DNA of 43,454 nucleotides from Candidatus Yonathbacteria bacterium. Lineage in GTDB: Bacteria; Patescibacteriota; Minisyncoccia; Phycocordibacterales; UBA1550. A model generated the notes under the pieces. That model was given only the letters and a program-made list of their open reading frames with translations. It had not been told where the DNA came from and did not search any database. Shown here one piece after another: positions 15,050 to 24,058 of this stretch. A program made the translations under genes and the position numbers. The stretch is taken from positions 1-43,454 of the forward strand of contig JACQCY010000034.1 in NCBI GenBank assembly GCA_016201355.1. Reading direction: 5' to 3'. How positions within the stretch are numbered: position 1 is the stretch's first letter; the number at the start of each line of letters is the position of its first letter.

Positions 15050-16525
15050 TCAATTTATCCTTTCTAATTTATCCTCAATTTTTGTCTCCTTTTCCCTATA
15101 CTCACCACTCTTTACCATAGCCGTCCCTCGTTCTTCGTTTTGCAAGCGTTTTTCATAAGCAGGGCTTTTTTTCATTTTATCAATAATCTCTATAAATTTT
15201 TTGTCCCGGTACGGTAATATTGATTCTGCCGCGATAAACTGCACTAGTACATCCGAACTCTTAATTTCTCTTACTATGCGTTTTATTTCTGCATCGGGCT
15301 GTGTCAGTGATTCAAAATATTCATACATCGCGCGCGCGCGGAGAATATGATATTCATTCGTAATAAAAACTACTTTCTTTATTCCTTTTTTGTACACAAA
15401 ACTCATTACCTCGCCAATTTGCGAAAGAGTATTTGTTGTTTTATCTTCCAAAACAATTCTGTCTCGAGAAATTGAAAATTGCTCCAATTCGTCACGGAAG
15501 ACCGTCGCTTGAGTCTGCCCATGATGATGAGCCCCTGTTGCCATAATCATCGCCTTAGGAAAGTGCATCGCTATTTCTACGGTAGCTAAAACGCGCGCCT
15601 CTCCCCACAAAATACCAAAAGCGTCTCCTTCGTCTATTCGCGTAGAACGATATCTGACCGCACCATCTTGCTCCACTTCTTTTACGATACCTCCTGGCAC
15701 TAAAACAATCATCTCGGGGACAAAACCGATTAGTTTCTCATACATAATCTGATTTCGCTGAAACTGTTCATCCTCTTTAAGTGATTCTTTATATCCTTCA
15801 TATCCTGTCCCGCCCCTATCTTCAAAAAGATTCGGATTTTTATTAAGCAATGCAAGCACATCATTTTTAGAAAAAAATTGTTTTGAAGGATAAAGTAATT
15901 CAAATATTTTTGTAACAAATGCAAAATCTTCCAGAGTATCAACCGACCAATGCATCGCGGAAAAATCTTCCGTACCACTCTGCCATGTTCGCACCCGAAA
16001 TATTTTCGGATGATTATATATGTACGGTGTCACATGCTCGCGCTCTGAAGGATTCGCTGCCTCTTTCCATGCTCGCTCAAGAACACTGAAAGAAAATATC
16101 TCCATATCAAGCCCCTCGGGATAGTTGGTTGGCTTTGATGTATAATCTATATTCTCAATATTCTTTAAAAAGTATTCTATCGTTTCGTCAATAACTTTTG
16201 AGTCAGAGAGAGGACAATCCCCCGTTATGCGAATTACAATATCCGCGTTTGCTTCTTTTGCCGCTTGGTAATAACGATCAAGAACATCAAGCTCGTTTCC
16301 CCTAAAGCAACCCACTCCCGTATCGCGAGCCATAGACACGATAGTGTCGTCCTCACTCTTGATCGTAGTTGCAATAATGATTTTATCAATAAGACGCGCC
16401 TGTTTTACCCGCTCAATCTGATGTATGAGCATCGGCTTCCCTAAAATAAACTTCGACACTTTTCCGGGAAGACGGGTAGATCCCATTCGCGCTTGGATAA
16501 TACAGATGATCATATGTAAAGACAT
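15050..16525 (-). CDS. Cytidylyltransferase (SpsF-like) fused to a DUF218/YdcF-like domain
   Basis: 491 residues, about twice the length of a stand-alone enzyme. Residues 5-245 are a CTP-transferase of the SpsF/CMP-sugar-acid family, with the nucleotide loop IQARMGSTRLPGK (10-22), ITGDCPLSD (100-108) and EGLDMEIF. After a linker, residues 270-430 match the DUF218 (YdcF/SanA/ElyC) fold: MIVLVPGGIV, GEARVLATVE, TTNTLSQIGEV (363-373) and VVFITNEYHILRA (385-397). A charged tail follows. The first domain would make the CMP-activated nonulosonic acid; the second has no secure activity. The start could be ATG 16525 or the fifth codon. It lies between Gfo/Idh and pseI. No stop or frameshift separates the domains. 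Confidence 0.85.
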   Translation of the reverse strand: MSLHMIICIIQARMGSTRLPGKVSKFILGKPMLIHQIERVKQARLIDKIIIATTIKSEDDTIVSMARDTGVGCFRGNELDVLDRYYQAAKEANADIVIRITGDCPLSDSKVIDETIEYFLKNIENIDYTSKPTNYPEGLDMEIFSFSVLERAWKEAANPSEREHVTPYIYNHPKIFRVRTWQSGTEDFSAMHWSVDTLEDFAFVTKIFELLYPSKQFFSKNDVLALLNKNPNLFEDRGGTGYEGYKESLKEDEQFQRNQIMYEKLIGFVPEMIVLVPGGIVKEVEQDGAVRYRSTRIDEGDAFGILWGEARVLATVEIAMHFPKAMIMATGAHHHGQTQATVFRDELEQFSISRDRIVLEDKTTNTLSQIGEVMSFVYKKGIKKVVFITNEYHILRARAMYEYFESLTQPDAEIKRIVREIKSSDVLVQFIAAESILPYRDKKFIEIIDKMKKSPAYEKRLQNEERGTAMVKSGEYREKETKIEDKLERIN

Positions 16526-16528
16526 CTA

Positions 16529-17515
16529 CTAAATTTCTGTAATTGCTTTCATTTTATCGCTTAAAAGAAGTTCAACCACCCGTTTTCCTGTATAAATATC
16601 TAGGGGATGTTTCATTACCCCGTCTTTTACTAATTCCACAAAATGTTCCAATTCTTCGAGATATTTTTTGTTTGGCTCAAAAGAATATTTTTGTACTCGA
16701 GTTTTTTCTCTGGGGAGCTCAATAGTAATCTCATGTGTTACAAAGTCAGCCTCAATGGTACCCCTTTCTCCCACAACAACCATACGATGCTTCGATACTC
16801 TCTGCAAAAAATCTGTCTGACACATCACCACAATATCGTGGTCTGTCTTCATCAGACAGAAGACACTGTCATCCACATCCATTTCCAAATCACTTAATTT
16901 TGCTTTCCACCCCGAAAGCTCGTTTATTTCCCCAAAAAGCCATTCGACAGAATCAAAGACATGACTCATACTTGTCAAAAGCGCGCCACCACCGAGCTTC
17001 TTTTGTGCCGCATACTCCATTCGATAGTCCATCGTTGGATGCCAATCGGGTAAATATTGACCTCCGAATAAATTAGAATGATAAACCTTTCCAATCACCC
17101 CATCTTTAAGAAGTTTTTCTAGAGCTAGATATCCTTCGTGGAATCGGTATGACTGTCCCATCATCGCCACTATATTTTTTGAATTAATAATATCAATAAG
17201 TTCATCAATCCCTTTAATTTCTGAAGCAAGGGGCTTTTCAATGAAAACATGGATGCCTTTTTTGGCAAGGAATTTCGCGTTTTCAATATGATATTGTGAC
17301 GGCGTGGCAATCACCGTTGCGGAAATATCCGTATTTTCTTCACAGGCTTTTTTATAATCTGCGTAAAATTTTTCTGAATCTGTTTCCTCGGCAAGCTTTT
17401 TGGCGCGCTTAATATCTACATCGCAAACAATAGTACGAATTCCGAGGGTGCGTGCGTTTTGCGTATGTCGGCGACCAATCGATCCTGCACCAACGATGAG
17501 TAATATCCCTTTCAT
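16529..17515 (-). CDS. Gfo/Idh/MocA family oxidoreductase
   Basis: 328 residues. The N-terminal Rossmann fold has GAGSIGRRHTQNA (9-21), and the catalytic lysine motif EKPLA is at 93-97. The C-terminal beta-sheet domain contains GQSYRFHEGY and GGGALLTSMSHVFD. These enzymes oxidise or reduce sugars and sugar nucleotides with NAD(P). The gene sits 3 bp from the cytidylyltransferase fusion and 5 bp from the class III aminotransferase. An oxidation followed by amination of a sugar carbon is therefore a natural pair, adding an amino group to the nonulosonic acid or its precursor. The position modified is unknown. Confidence 0.85.
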   Translation of the reverse strand: MKGILLIVGAGSIGRRHTQNARTLGIRTIVCDVDIKRAKKLAEETDSEKFYADYKKACEENTDISATVIATPSQYHIENAKFLAKKGIHVFIEKPLASEIKGIDELIDIINSKNIVAMMGQSYRFHEGYLALEKLLKDGVIGKVYHSNLFGGQYLPDWHPTMDYRMEYAAQKKLGGGALLTSMSHVFDSVEWLFGEINELSGWKAKLSDLEMDVDDSVFCLMKTDHDIVVMCQTDFLQRVSKHRMVVVGERGTIEADFVTHEITIELPREKTRVQKYSFEPNKKYLEELEHFVELVKDGVMKHPLDIYTGKRVVELLLSDKMKAITEI

Positions 17516-17520
17516 TGTTT

Positions 17521-18858
17521 TTAATTAAGCCGAGCAAAACCTGTGTGAGCAACAGGACCTTTCAATCGTTTCTCAACCGTATTCGTATCAAGTGCCGATT
17601 TTAGTATTTTGAATACCTCATCGACCGCCTTCTCGTACTTATTTAAGATTGCGTCAGTATGAGCATAACTCACAAAGACCATATTTGAAGCAAGGAATCC
17701 TCTTTGGAGCATTTCTTGGATAAATAATGTTTTGAGTGCCTGATGTCTATCGCCATATTTAAAAATAAAATTGCTTAGCGGAGATAGTCCTCCTATGGTA
17801 ATCAACAAACCATGTTTAATGGCCTGTCTATTCCAAATCTTTTTAACTTTGACTCCGACATCTTGAAGCTTCTTTGCAACATTAAGTCGTTTCATCTTTT
17901 TCAACGTAGCGAGTGCCGCCACCGGGCCAAGTCTCTCTGTCCAGTTGGTACTGGAAATGAATGTTGTTTGTGCCGCCTGCATCACCTCACGCGTTCCAAT
18001 GATTGTTGCCATAGCAAAGCCATTACTAATGGCTTTTGCGAATACCGCAATATCAGGATTAACACCATACAAAAGATGTGCCCCACCAAAAGTCATCTTC
18101 CATCCAATAGTCACTTCATCAAAAACGAGGACAGCCCCCGTCTTGTCTGCAAGAGCACGAACCTTTTTAAGAAAATCATCTTTGGGCTCCTCTCCTTTCA
18201 TCGGCTCTAGTACAATAACGCCAATCTCTTTCCCATACTTTTCAACGATATCTTCAAGTTCAGATATTTTATTATAATGAAAAGGAAACATTGTTCCCTT
18301 TAAACCACGTGGCACACCGCGCGGTTCAAGCCCAGGAAGAAGATGTCCATCTAAATTCTTATCATCGGAAAGATTTGTGGAAAGATACCAGTCTGACCAG
18401 CCATGATATCCGCAGAAAGCAATCTTGTCCTTACCAGAAAAGGCGCGCGCAATACGAATAGCAATCGCCAATGCTTCGCCCCCCGACCGAGCATACCTAA
18501 CCATCTTTGCCCATGGGTGAATCTTGCAAAGCATCTCGGCAAGTTCTACTTCTTCGGGTGCATTAAGAGTTGAAACCACCCCATTGTCAATTGCTTTCTT
18601 TACCGCCTTATTAACATCAGGGTCAGAATAGCCAAGAAGAGAGCTTCCGACCCCCATAATGGACATATCTATGAATTTGTTCCCATCCAAATCCCACACC
18701 TCTACGCCTTTTGCTTTTGAATAGTAAGACGGCCATCCGTTAGGAAGAAACATCTCTGAGCGCTTAGAAAGAAGCTGGTTCCCCCCAGGAATTATCTGTT
18801 TCGCCTTTTTCCAAAGCGTATGTCCTTTTTTTGTACTTACTGTTTTTTTCTTTTTCAT
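17521..18858 (-). CDS. Class III PLP aminotransferase (GSA-aminotransferase-like)
   Basis: 445 residues. The fold-type I class III pattern is clear: ARSGGEALAIAIRIAR (123-138), the cofactor region VLVFDEVTIGWK and the Schiff-base lysine in AKAISNGFA (K275). It resembles glutamate-1-semialdehyde aminomutase, but no other haem genes are present and the context is sugar synthesis. With the adjacent Gfo/Idh enzyme it probably aminates a keto-sugar. An N-terminal lysine-rich stretch (MKKKKTVSTKK) precedes the domain. It is separated from pseC by 48 bp and is tightly packed with the following genes. Confidence 0.85.
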   Translation of the reverse strand: MKKKKTVSTKKGHTLWKKAKQIIPGGNQLLSKRSEMFLPNGWPSYYSKAKGVEVWDLDGNKFIDMSIMGVGSSLLGYSDPDVNKAVKKAIDNGVVSTLNAPEEVELAEMLCKIHPWAKMVRYARSGGEALAIAIRIARAFSGKDKIAFCGYHGWSDWYLSTNLSDDKNLDGHLLPGLEPRGVPRGLKGTMFPFHYNKISELEDIVEKYGKEIGVIVLEPMKGEEPKDDFLKKVRALADKTGAVLVFDEVTIGWKMTFGGAHLLYGVNPDIAVFAKAISNGFAMATIIGTREVMQAAQTTFISSTNWTERLGPVAALATLKKMKRLNVAKKLQDVGVKVKKIWNRQAIKHGLLITIGGLSPLSNFIFKYGDRHQALKTLFIQEMLQRGFLASNMVFVSYAHTDAILNKYEKAVDEVFKILKSALDTNTVEKRLKGPVAHTGFARLN

Positions 18859-18906
18859 TTTTTAAGAAGATTGTGCTTTTACTCTTTTAGCGCCACTACT
18901 CATATA

Positions 18907-20046
18907 TTATAGCCCCCTGTCGATATTTTTTATAGTTTTGATAACTAGCGCCTGATTCCGAGGAGGAAGTGCCGGGAAAATAGGGATGGAAATTTCTGAT
19001 TCTGAAAAAAGTTCCGCATTTGGGCAAAGACCCTTTTTGTAGCCTAGCGCCTCATAATAGGGATGTAGGTAAACGGGGAGATAATGAACCTGCACTCCAA
19101 TACCCGCTTTCTGCAATTCAATAAAACAAAAATCTCTCAAATACTTCTTTTGTGGAATGAGGCGTAGCGCGAATAAATGCCAGCTTGATGTTTTTCCGGA
19201 AAATGTTTTGGGTATAATAAAATTTTTAAGGCCCCCAAGTTCTCTTTGGTATCGAGACGCGATAGCTTTTCTTTTTTCTATGAAAAAATCGAGTTTCTTC
19301 ATTTGGCTCACTCCTAATGTGGCCTGAATATCGGTAATGCGATAATTGAACCCCATATCCTGCATTTCATGATACCATGAGGGATTATTCTTCTTAGAAA
19401 GTTTCTTCTTATCTTTGATAATACCGTGACTTCGAAATGAAAGTAATTTCTCGTAGTATTTTCTATTATTGGTAACAATAGTTCCTCCTTCTCCTGTGGT
19501 AATTGACTTCACGGGATGAAAGCTGAACATTGTCATATCGGCAAGCGCGCCGATTTTTTTCTTACCATAGGATGCGCCAAGCGCATGCGCTGAGTCTTCA
19601 ATAAAAACTAATTTATGTCGTTTTGCTATTTTCTTAAGAATAGCAACATCTACGGGTAACCCCGCATAATCAACACCGACGATTGCCTTTGTCTTTTTGG
19701 TTATTTTTTTCTCTACCTCTCGAGGATTTAAGTTGCCAGTTTCCAAATCAATATCAGAAAATACGGGAATTGCTCCTACTGCCACTAACATATTCGTGGT
19801 GGCCGCAAAGGTAAGCGGTGAAGTAATCACCTCGTCACCCTCGTGAATGCCAGCTGAATAGTATGCAGCGTGAAGCGCTGCGGTTCCAGAGGAAAATACT
19901 ACGGAATATTTTGCTCCACAATAGCGAGCTAATACCTCTTCAAATTCTCTGACTTTAGGACCTTGCGTAATAAATGATGATTTTAATACCTTTACAACTT
20001 CTTGAATATCATCTTTATCAATCCATTGTCGCGAATAAGGAATCAT
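18907..20046 (-). CDS. pseC: PseC-type sugar-nucleotide aminotransferase (DegT/DnrJ/EryC1/StrS)
   Basis: 379 residues, the normal length. The N-terminus MIPYSRQWIDKDDIQEVVKV is typical of PseC, which aminates C4 of the UDP-4-keto-6-deoxy sugar made by PseB, using glutamate and PLP. SSGTAALH (52-59) contacts the cofactor, EDSAHALGA (150-158) holds the PLP aspartate, and FSFHPVKSITTGEGG contains the Schiff-base lysine K180. The start overlaps the pseB stop by 4 bp (ATGA), showing coupled translation with its pathway partner. Confidence 0.9.
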   Translation of the reverse strand: MIPYSRQWIDKDDIQEVVKVLKSSFITQGPKVREFEEVLARYCGAKYSVVFSSGTAALHAAYYSAGIHEGDEVITSPLTFAATTNMLVAVGAIPVFSDIDLETGNLNPREVEKKITKKTKAIVGVDYAGLPVDVAILKKIAKRHKLVFIEDSAHALGASYGKKKIGALADMTMFSFHPVKSITTGEGGTIVTNNRKYYEKLLSFRSHGIIKDKKKLSKKNNPSWYHEMQDMGFNYRITDIQATLGVSQMKKLDFFIEKRKAIASRYQRELGGLKNFIIPKTFSGKTSSWHLFALRLIPQKKYLRDFCFIELQKAGIGVQVHYLPVYLHPYYEALGYKKGLCPNAELFSESEISIPIFPALPPRNQALVIKTIKNIDRGL

Positions 20047-21026
20047 ATTTTCAATATTTTATTGACCTCTTTTGCAGGAAGGAGAAAGTCTCCACTATCG
20101 CTGCTATATATAGACTCTACCGGAAAAGGTTTCTTTTTTCTGAAAGAATCCTTGGTGGCCCAACTTACAAACTCAGGCAAAATAGCAAACATTGTGTCTA
20201 AATCTCTCGTGCGCCCAGATTCATGTTTTGTGAGAAGCTTCTCATGGAGTTTTTCACCTGGTCGAATGCCAATAACATTCAATTTGCATTCAGGAGCAAG
20301 AGTCTTTAATACATCGACAACACGCAAACTTTTCATTTTTGGGATAAAGATTTCTCCGCCTTCCATGCAATCAAGGATATTGATGACTATTTCCATAACA
20401 TCTTGAATATGAATCCAAAAACGCGTCATACGCTCGTCGGTGAGTGTTACTGACCCCGTAGCACGCTGTTTTTCAACGAGCTCAATCACGCTTCCGCGAC
20501 TGCCAATAACATTTCCATACCGAACAACAGAGAGTTTTGTATTCCCTTGACCACGATAAGCATTCGAAGCAACAGTCAAGCGCTCAGCAACGAGTTTTGT
20601 CGCTCCATAGAGATTAATCGGTTCAACAGCTTTATCTGAAGAAACAAAAAGTACCTTATCAACACCACGATTGAGCGCGGCATCTACCACATTTTGTGTC
20701 CCATTAATATTTGTTTTAACTGCTTCAAGGGGGTTGTATTCAGTAGCGGGAACCTGTTTAAGAGCGGCGGCATGGATTACGACATCAACACCCGAAAATG
20801 CTCGTTCCAACCTCGACAAATCGCGGACATCCCCCAGAAAGAAGTTAAGTCTTTTGTCCTGAAAATCACGAGACATTTCGTTCTGCTTGAATTCATCTCG
20901 ACTTAAAACAATAACCTTCACAACTTTTTTGTTTTTAAGAATTCGCGCCACAAAGGCGCGACCAAAAGTACCCGTTCCCCCCGTCACTAATATTATTTTA
21001 CCGTCAAGGTAGCCCTTTCTATTCAT
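20043..21026 (-). CDS. pseB: UDP-N-acetylglucosamine 4,6-dehydratase (PseB)
   Basis: 327 residues, short-chain dehydrogenase fold of the soluble FlaA1/PseB type. The NADP loop is GGTGTFG (16-22), and the catalytic residues are in SSDKAVEPINLYGATK (D131, K132, Y140, K144). GDVRDLSRLERAF and IHAAALKQVPATEYNP are further family signatures. The inverting enzyme converts UDP-GlcNAc to the 4-keto-6-deoxy L-arabino-hexos-4-ulose, the first committed step to pseudaminic acid. It is directly coupled to pseC. It lacks the membrane segments of the larger WbpM-type dehydratases. Confidence 0.92.
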   Translation of the reverse strand: MNRKGYLDGKIILVTGGTGTFGRAFVARILKNKKVVKVIVLSRDEFKQNEMSRDFQDKRLNFFLGDVRDLSRLERAFSGVDVVIHAAALKQVPATEYNPLEAVKTNINGTQNVVDAALNRGVDKVLFVSSDKAVEPINLYGATKLVAERLTVASNAYRGQGNTKLSVVRYGNVIGSRGSVIELVEKQRATGSVTLTDERMTRFWIHIQDVMEIVINILDCMEGGEIFIPKMKSLRVVDVLKTLAPECKLNVIGIRPGEKLHEKLLTKHESGRTRDLDTMFAILPEFVSWATKDSFRKKKPFPVESIYSSDSGDFLLPAKEVNKILKI

Positions 21027-21053
21027 TTTGAAATTATATAGGAATGGACCACC

Positions 21054-22985
21054 TCAGTCAACTTTTTTCTTTGTTCTCAATGTTTCTAAGAAAGTGACCA
21101 TACGCTCAGCTGACTTCTCGTCAAAACAGAAATTCTCTTTGACAAAATTGTTTGCGTTACGGACAAGAATCTTCCCTTCATGAGGATTCATAATAAGCGC
21201 CCGCGTAGACCGAGCAAGTTCGTCCTCTGTCCTAACAATACGCAGAGCTTGCGCTTGTTCATAGGGTAAAAAATGCGACTCCATGAGCATCCGATCATTC
21301 CTGTCTATGCCCACAAGAATAATCGGCTTCCCTATAATCATCGCCTCCAATACAACGGTTGAAAAACTAGACGCGATAATGTCAGAGATACTCATCAATT
21401 TATGCAAATTCTCATACTGGGCAATACGGCATTTATCACCGAAGGATTCCTTGATAGCTCGCTGAAAGAAAAACTCCGTGGCAGGTCCCGGGCGTATTTT
21501 TATAATAATTTGCAATCTATCAAGGCTTCTGACCGCAGTAGCTATCTTTTTGAATAATTGGAGCATACTATATGTATCATGAGTCTGCCCCAAAACAATA
21601 TCAGTGGCAACATATAGAAAAACGGGTTTGTGTATGTCAATATTCATCTTTTCTATAAGATCACTTTCGGCCTCTTTGGTGATTACTTCATTCCTATATT
21701 GATCGAAGCGAGGAGAACCAATATTAATCACATCAAGGTTAGCGTCTTTCACTTTTCCCAGCTCTCTTTGAATAAGCGGTCCGTACGAGGCAAGAATGTC
21801 AGCACTCTTGTGAATACTCAATGAAAAGTCCTCATAACATTCAAGCCCGTGCTGTAATTCTACCGCGGGGATGCCCATCTTATGCGCAACCAAACCAAGT
21901 ATCGAGAAATGCACCTGTCCGCTCGCACTCGCTCTCAAAATCACTGCTTCAATCTTTTGTTTTTTAAAGAGTCGTTCGGTCGCCCCAATCATTTCAATCA
22001 CCTCTTTAGAAAAAGAGGTGATGAGATGTTTGTATGCAGGTCGGACGATTTCCCAGAAATTTATTCCGTACCAAATGAATTGCTTGGAAAAATCAGGGTG
22101 TCGACCGAGTTCTCGCCACTTCTGTTCATAATATTGCCGTTTCTCCTCTGCATAACTTTCAATAGAAGATGTGGAATAATCGCTTGGGTGATTAAATAAA
22201 ATCTTATACTTCCAAATATAATCTCGAGCGTTTTGTATCTCCTTGCGCTCCATCATGGAGATTTCGACGCCATTCATTTTTGTTATAAATGAATCAATAT
22301 GCCACCAGTAGTCACTCACAAAAATTTTCATCGCGCCACGAGAACGAAATAGGGAAATGACTTTGTTGAGAAACTCAATAGACCAAATAAAGACATTCCT
22401 TGTGAACGACCGCGTAAGTTTGTGAAATTTTCTTCTTGCGATAATATTTGGCGGACACAGGATAATATTTAAAGGAACTCCGTATTTCTGAGACAGAAAT
22501 ACCATCGTATCAATCCCCGCGCGGATCTCGAACGGAGCCAGCTGTCCAACGGTCGAAGATAATTTAATCACCGACTCGGGAAAATGGATTAGAGTAATAT
22601 TTTTGAACTGGTTGAATATGAACTCAAAAATATCCAAATAATATAAGATCCTAAGCAAATATTCACTCAATGAATATCCAATGATTCTGCCGAGGCGAAT
22701 GCCCTCGTGTTCAAAAAAATTAAATTCAGGATTATTGTACAACTGCCTCGTCAATCTTGAGACTAAAAGAGCGCGTTCTTTTAGAGAGCTTCTCGCTCCA
22801 TAGCCGACCATAGAATGAAAAGGAATACCACGATCACGCAAAGCAATTTCAATTTCATAATCAATGGGAACAATTATTGGACCATCTCCATTTTTGAGTT
22901 TATCAATATCAAAATACGCAAGGATGACATCAACATGACCCATTTCATAGAGAATAACTAGTGATTTATCGGTAGGATTATTCAT
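21054..22985 (-). CDS. Large GT-B-fold glycosyltransferase-like protein
   Basis: 643 residues with no membrane anchor. I cannot name the family. The C-terminal half looks like a GT-B transferase of the capsule/CDP-glycerol-transferase kind: GIPAVELQHGLE (donor-side loop with histidine), VFLYVATDIVLG, LHKLMSISDIIASSFSTVVLEAMIIGKPIILVG near 555-590. The N-terminal half (1-330) is poorly conserved and may bind the acceptor. It stands 27 bp before pseB in transcription order, at the entry to the nonulosonic-acid block, so it is the best candidate for the transferase that uses the CMP-sugar made there. This is inference from position. Confidence 0.6.
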   Translation of the reverse strand: MNNPTDKSLVILYEMGHVDVILAYFDIDKLKNGDGPIIVPIDYEIEIALRDRGIPFHSMVGYGARSSLKERALLVSRLTRQLYNNPEFNFFEHEGIRLGRIIGYSLSEYLLRILYYLDIFEFIFNQFKNITLIHFPESVIKLSSTVGQLAPFEIRAGIDTMVFLSQKYGVPLNIILCPPNIIARRKFHKLTRSFTRNVFIWSIEFLNKVISLFRSRGAMKIFVSDYWWHIDSFITKMNGVEISMMERKEIQNARDYIWKYKILFNHPSDYSTSSIESYAEEKRQYYEQKWRELGRHPDFSKQFIWYGINFWEIVRPAYKHLITSFSKEVIEMIGATERLFKKQKIEAVILRASASGQVHFSILGLVAHKMGIPAVELQHGLECYEDFSLSIHKSADILASYGPLIQRELGKVKDANLDVINIGSPRFDQYRNEVITKEAESDLIEKMNIDIHKPVFLYVATDIVLGQTHDTYSMLQLFKKIATAVRSLDRLQIIIKIRPGPATEFFFQRAIKESFGDKCRIAQYENLHKLMSISDIIASSFSTVVLEAMIIGKPIILVGIDRNDRMLMESHFLPYEQAQALRIVRTEDELARSTRALIMNPHEGKILVRNANNFVKENFCFDEKSAERMVTFLETLRTKKKVD

Positions 22986-22997
22986 GGTGTATGATTT

Positions 22998-24050
22998 TCA
23001 GGCAAGCATCTTCCTGATACTATCATGGATGGTCTTTTCAGAAATATCAATCAAACATTTATAATATTTTCCTTCTCCTATCCAGTAAAAACAATCTCCT
23101 CCTTTTTGTCCGTCGCAGGTGCAATTTTTGTTCTCGGCTAGAATGGTGGCGTTCTTATTGTAGTAAGGGAGCCAATGAGGGTTTGAAAGATTCCCGATGA
23201 TAACACTGCGTTTCTGCAAAACCCCCGCAAGATGGGTTATTCCCGTATCCACACCTAGGTAACCACGCGCTCTGTCTATTATATTTGCAAGCTCTGTCAT
23301 GGTAATCATCCCCGTGAGGTCGATAACAGAATTTGGAGAGACCCCGGCATCGAAAATTTCTTGAATAAATCGACGATCTCGCTCGCTCCCGGTAACAACG
23401 ATCTTGATATTAGGAAAATTGTTCGATAGATATTTAAAAATTTTTACCCAGCGATCGGGAGGTAAGCTGCGTACCGGGTTAGAAGCACATGGGTGAACAA
23501 CGACATGGGTGAAACGAACGAGATGGTGTCGCTCCAAAACACCCGCATCAGAGACAAAATGATACAGTGGCACTGCTGAAGGAATGTTAAGATATTGTGT
23601 ACTAAAAAGACGAGCAAGATTCTGGTAAACCGACAATTTGTAATTAAAATATAATACTCCTCCTCTCTCCTTCCCGCGCATTCCATCTTTTAGAAAGAAA
23701 AATCGGGAACTTTGAATATGTATGGATAATAAGCGAAAAAGAAATTGAGTGAAGAAAGAAGCTTCTTTAAGTATTCCATTGTATACGACCAAGTTCCTCT
23801 GCCACACAAGAGACATCAATAGAAACAGCGCAGATAAAAAATTATAGCGATTGATTTCAACCACCTGAATATGAGGATATGCGGAAAGAAGATCTTGCAA
23901 TATTGATACATTACGGGGAGTAATAATAATAATCTTGCTTTCGGGAAGTTTTTTCTGCACGCTATCCGCGCAAAGCGTCCCCATTAAACAATCTCCAATG
24001 GCGCCATTGATGAACATTATTATATTGTTATATTTTTTTATAGAATTCAT
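22998..24050 (-). CDS. Glycosyltransferase family 9 (heptosyltransferase-like)
   Basis: 350 residues, GT-B fold. GAIGDCLMGTLCADSVQKKLP near 16-36 matches the GD-L-ts-p-l-k start of ADP-heptose transferases. VVVHPCASNPVRSLPPDRWVKI is the HPG-like acceptor-side motif. YLGVDTGITHLAGVL near 263-277 is the donor-side D-T-G-xx-H motif. Cysteines near the C-terminus (CTCDGQKGGDC) may bind metal. CPR bacteria lack LPS, so the donor may not be heptose. It lies in a compact run of transferases. Confidence 0.85.
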   Translation of the reverse strand: MNSIKKYNNIIMFINGAIGDCLMGTLCADSVQKKLPESKIIIITPRNVSILQDLLSAYPHIQVVEINRYNFLSALFLLMSLVWQRNLVVYNGILKEASFFTQFLFRLLSIHIQSSRFFFLKDGMRGKERGGVLYFNYKLSVYQNLARLFSTQYLNIPSAVPLYHFVSDAGVLERHHLVRFTHVVVHPCASNPVRSLPPDRWVKIFKYLSNNFPNIKIVVTGSERDRRFIQEIFDAGVSPNSVIDLTGMITMTELANIIDRARGYLGVDTGITHLAGVLQKRSVIIGNLSNPHWLPYYNKNATILAENKNCTCDGQKGGDCFYWIGEGKYYKCLIDISEKTIHDSIRKMLA

Positions 24051-24058
24051 AAATATCG

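Noticed and set aside
18907..21026. UGA recoding to glycine as in some CPR lineages
   Set aside because: pseB and other genes end at UGA in tight ATGA overlaps, and no in-frame UGA is needed in any conserved gene.
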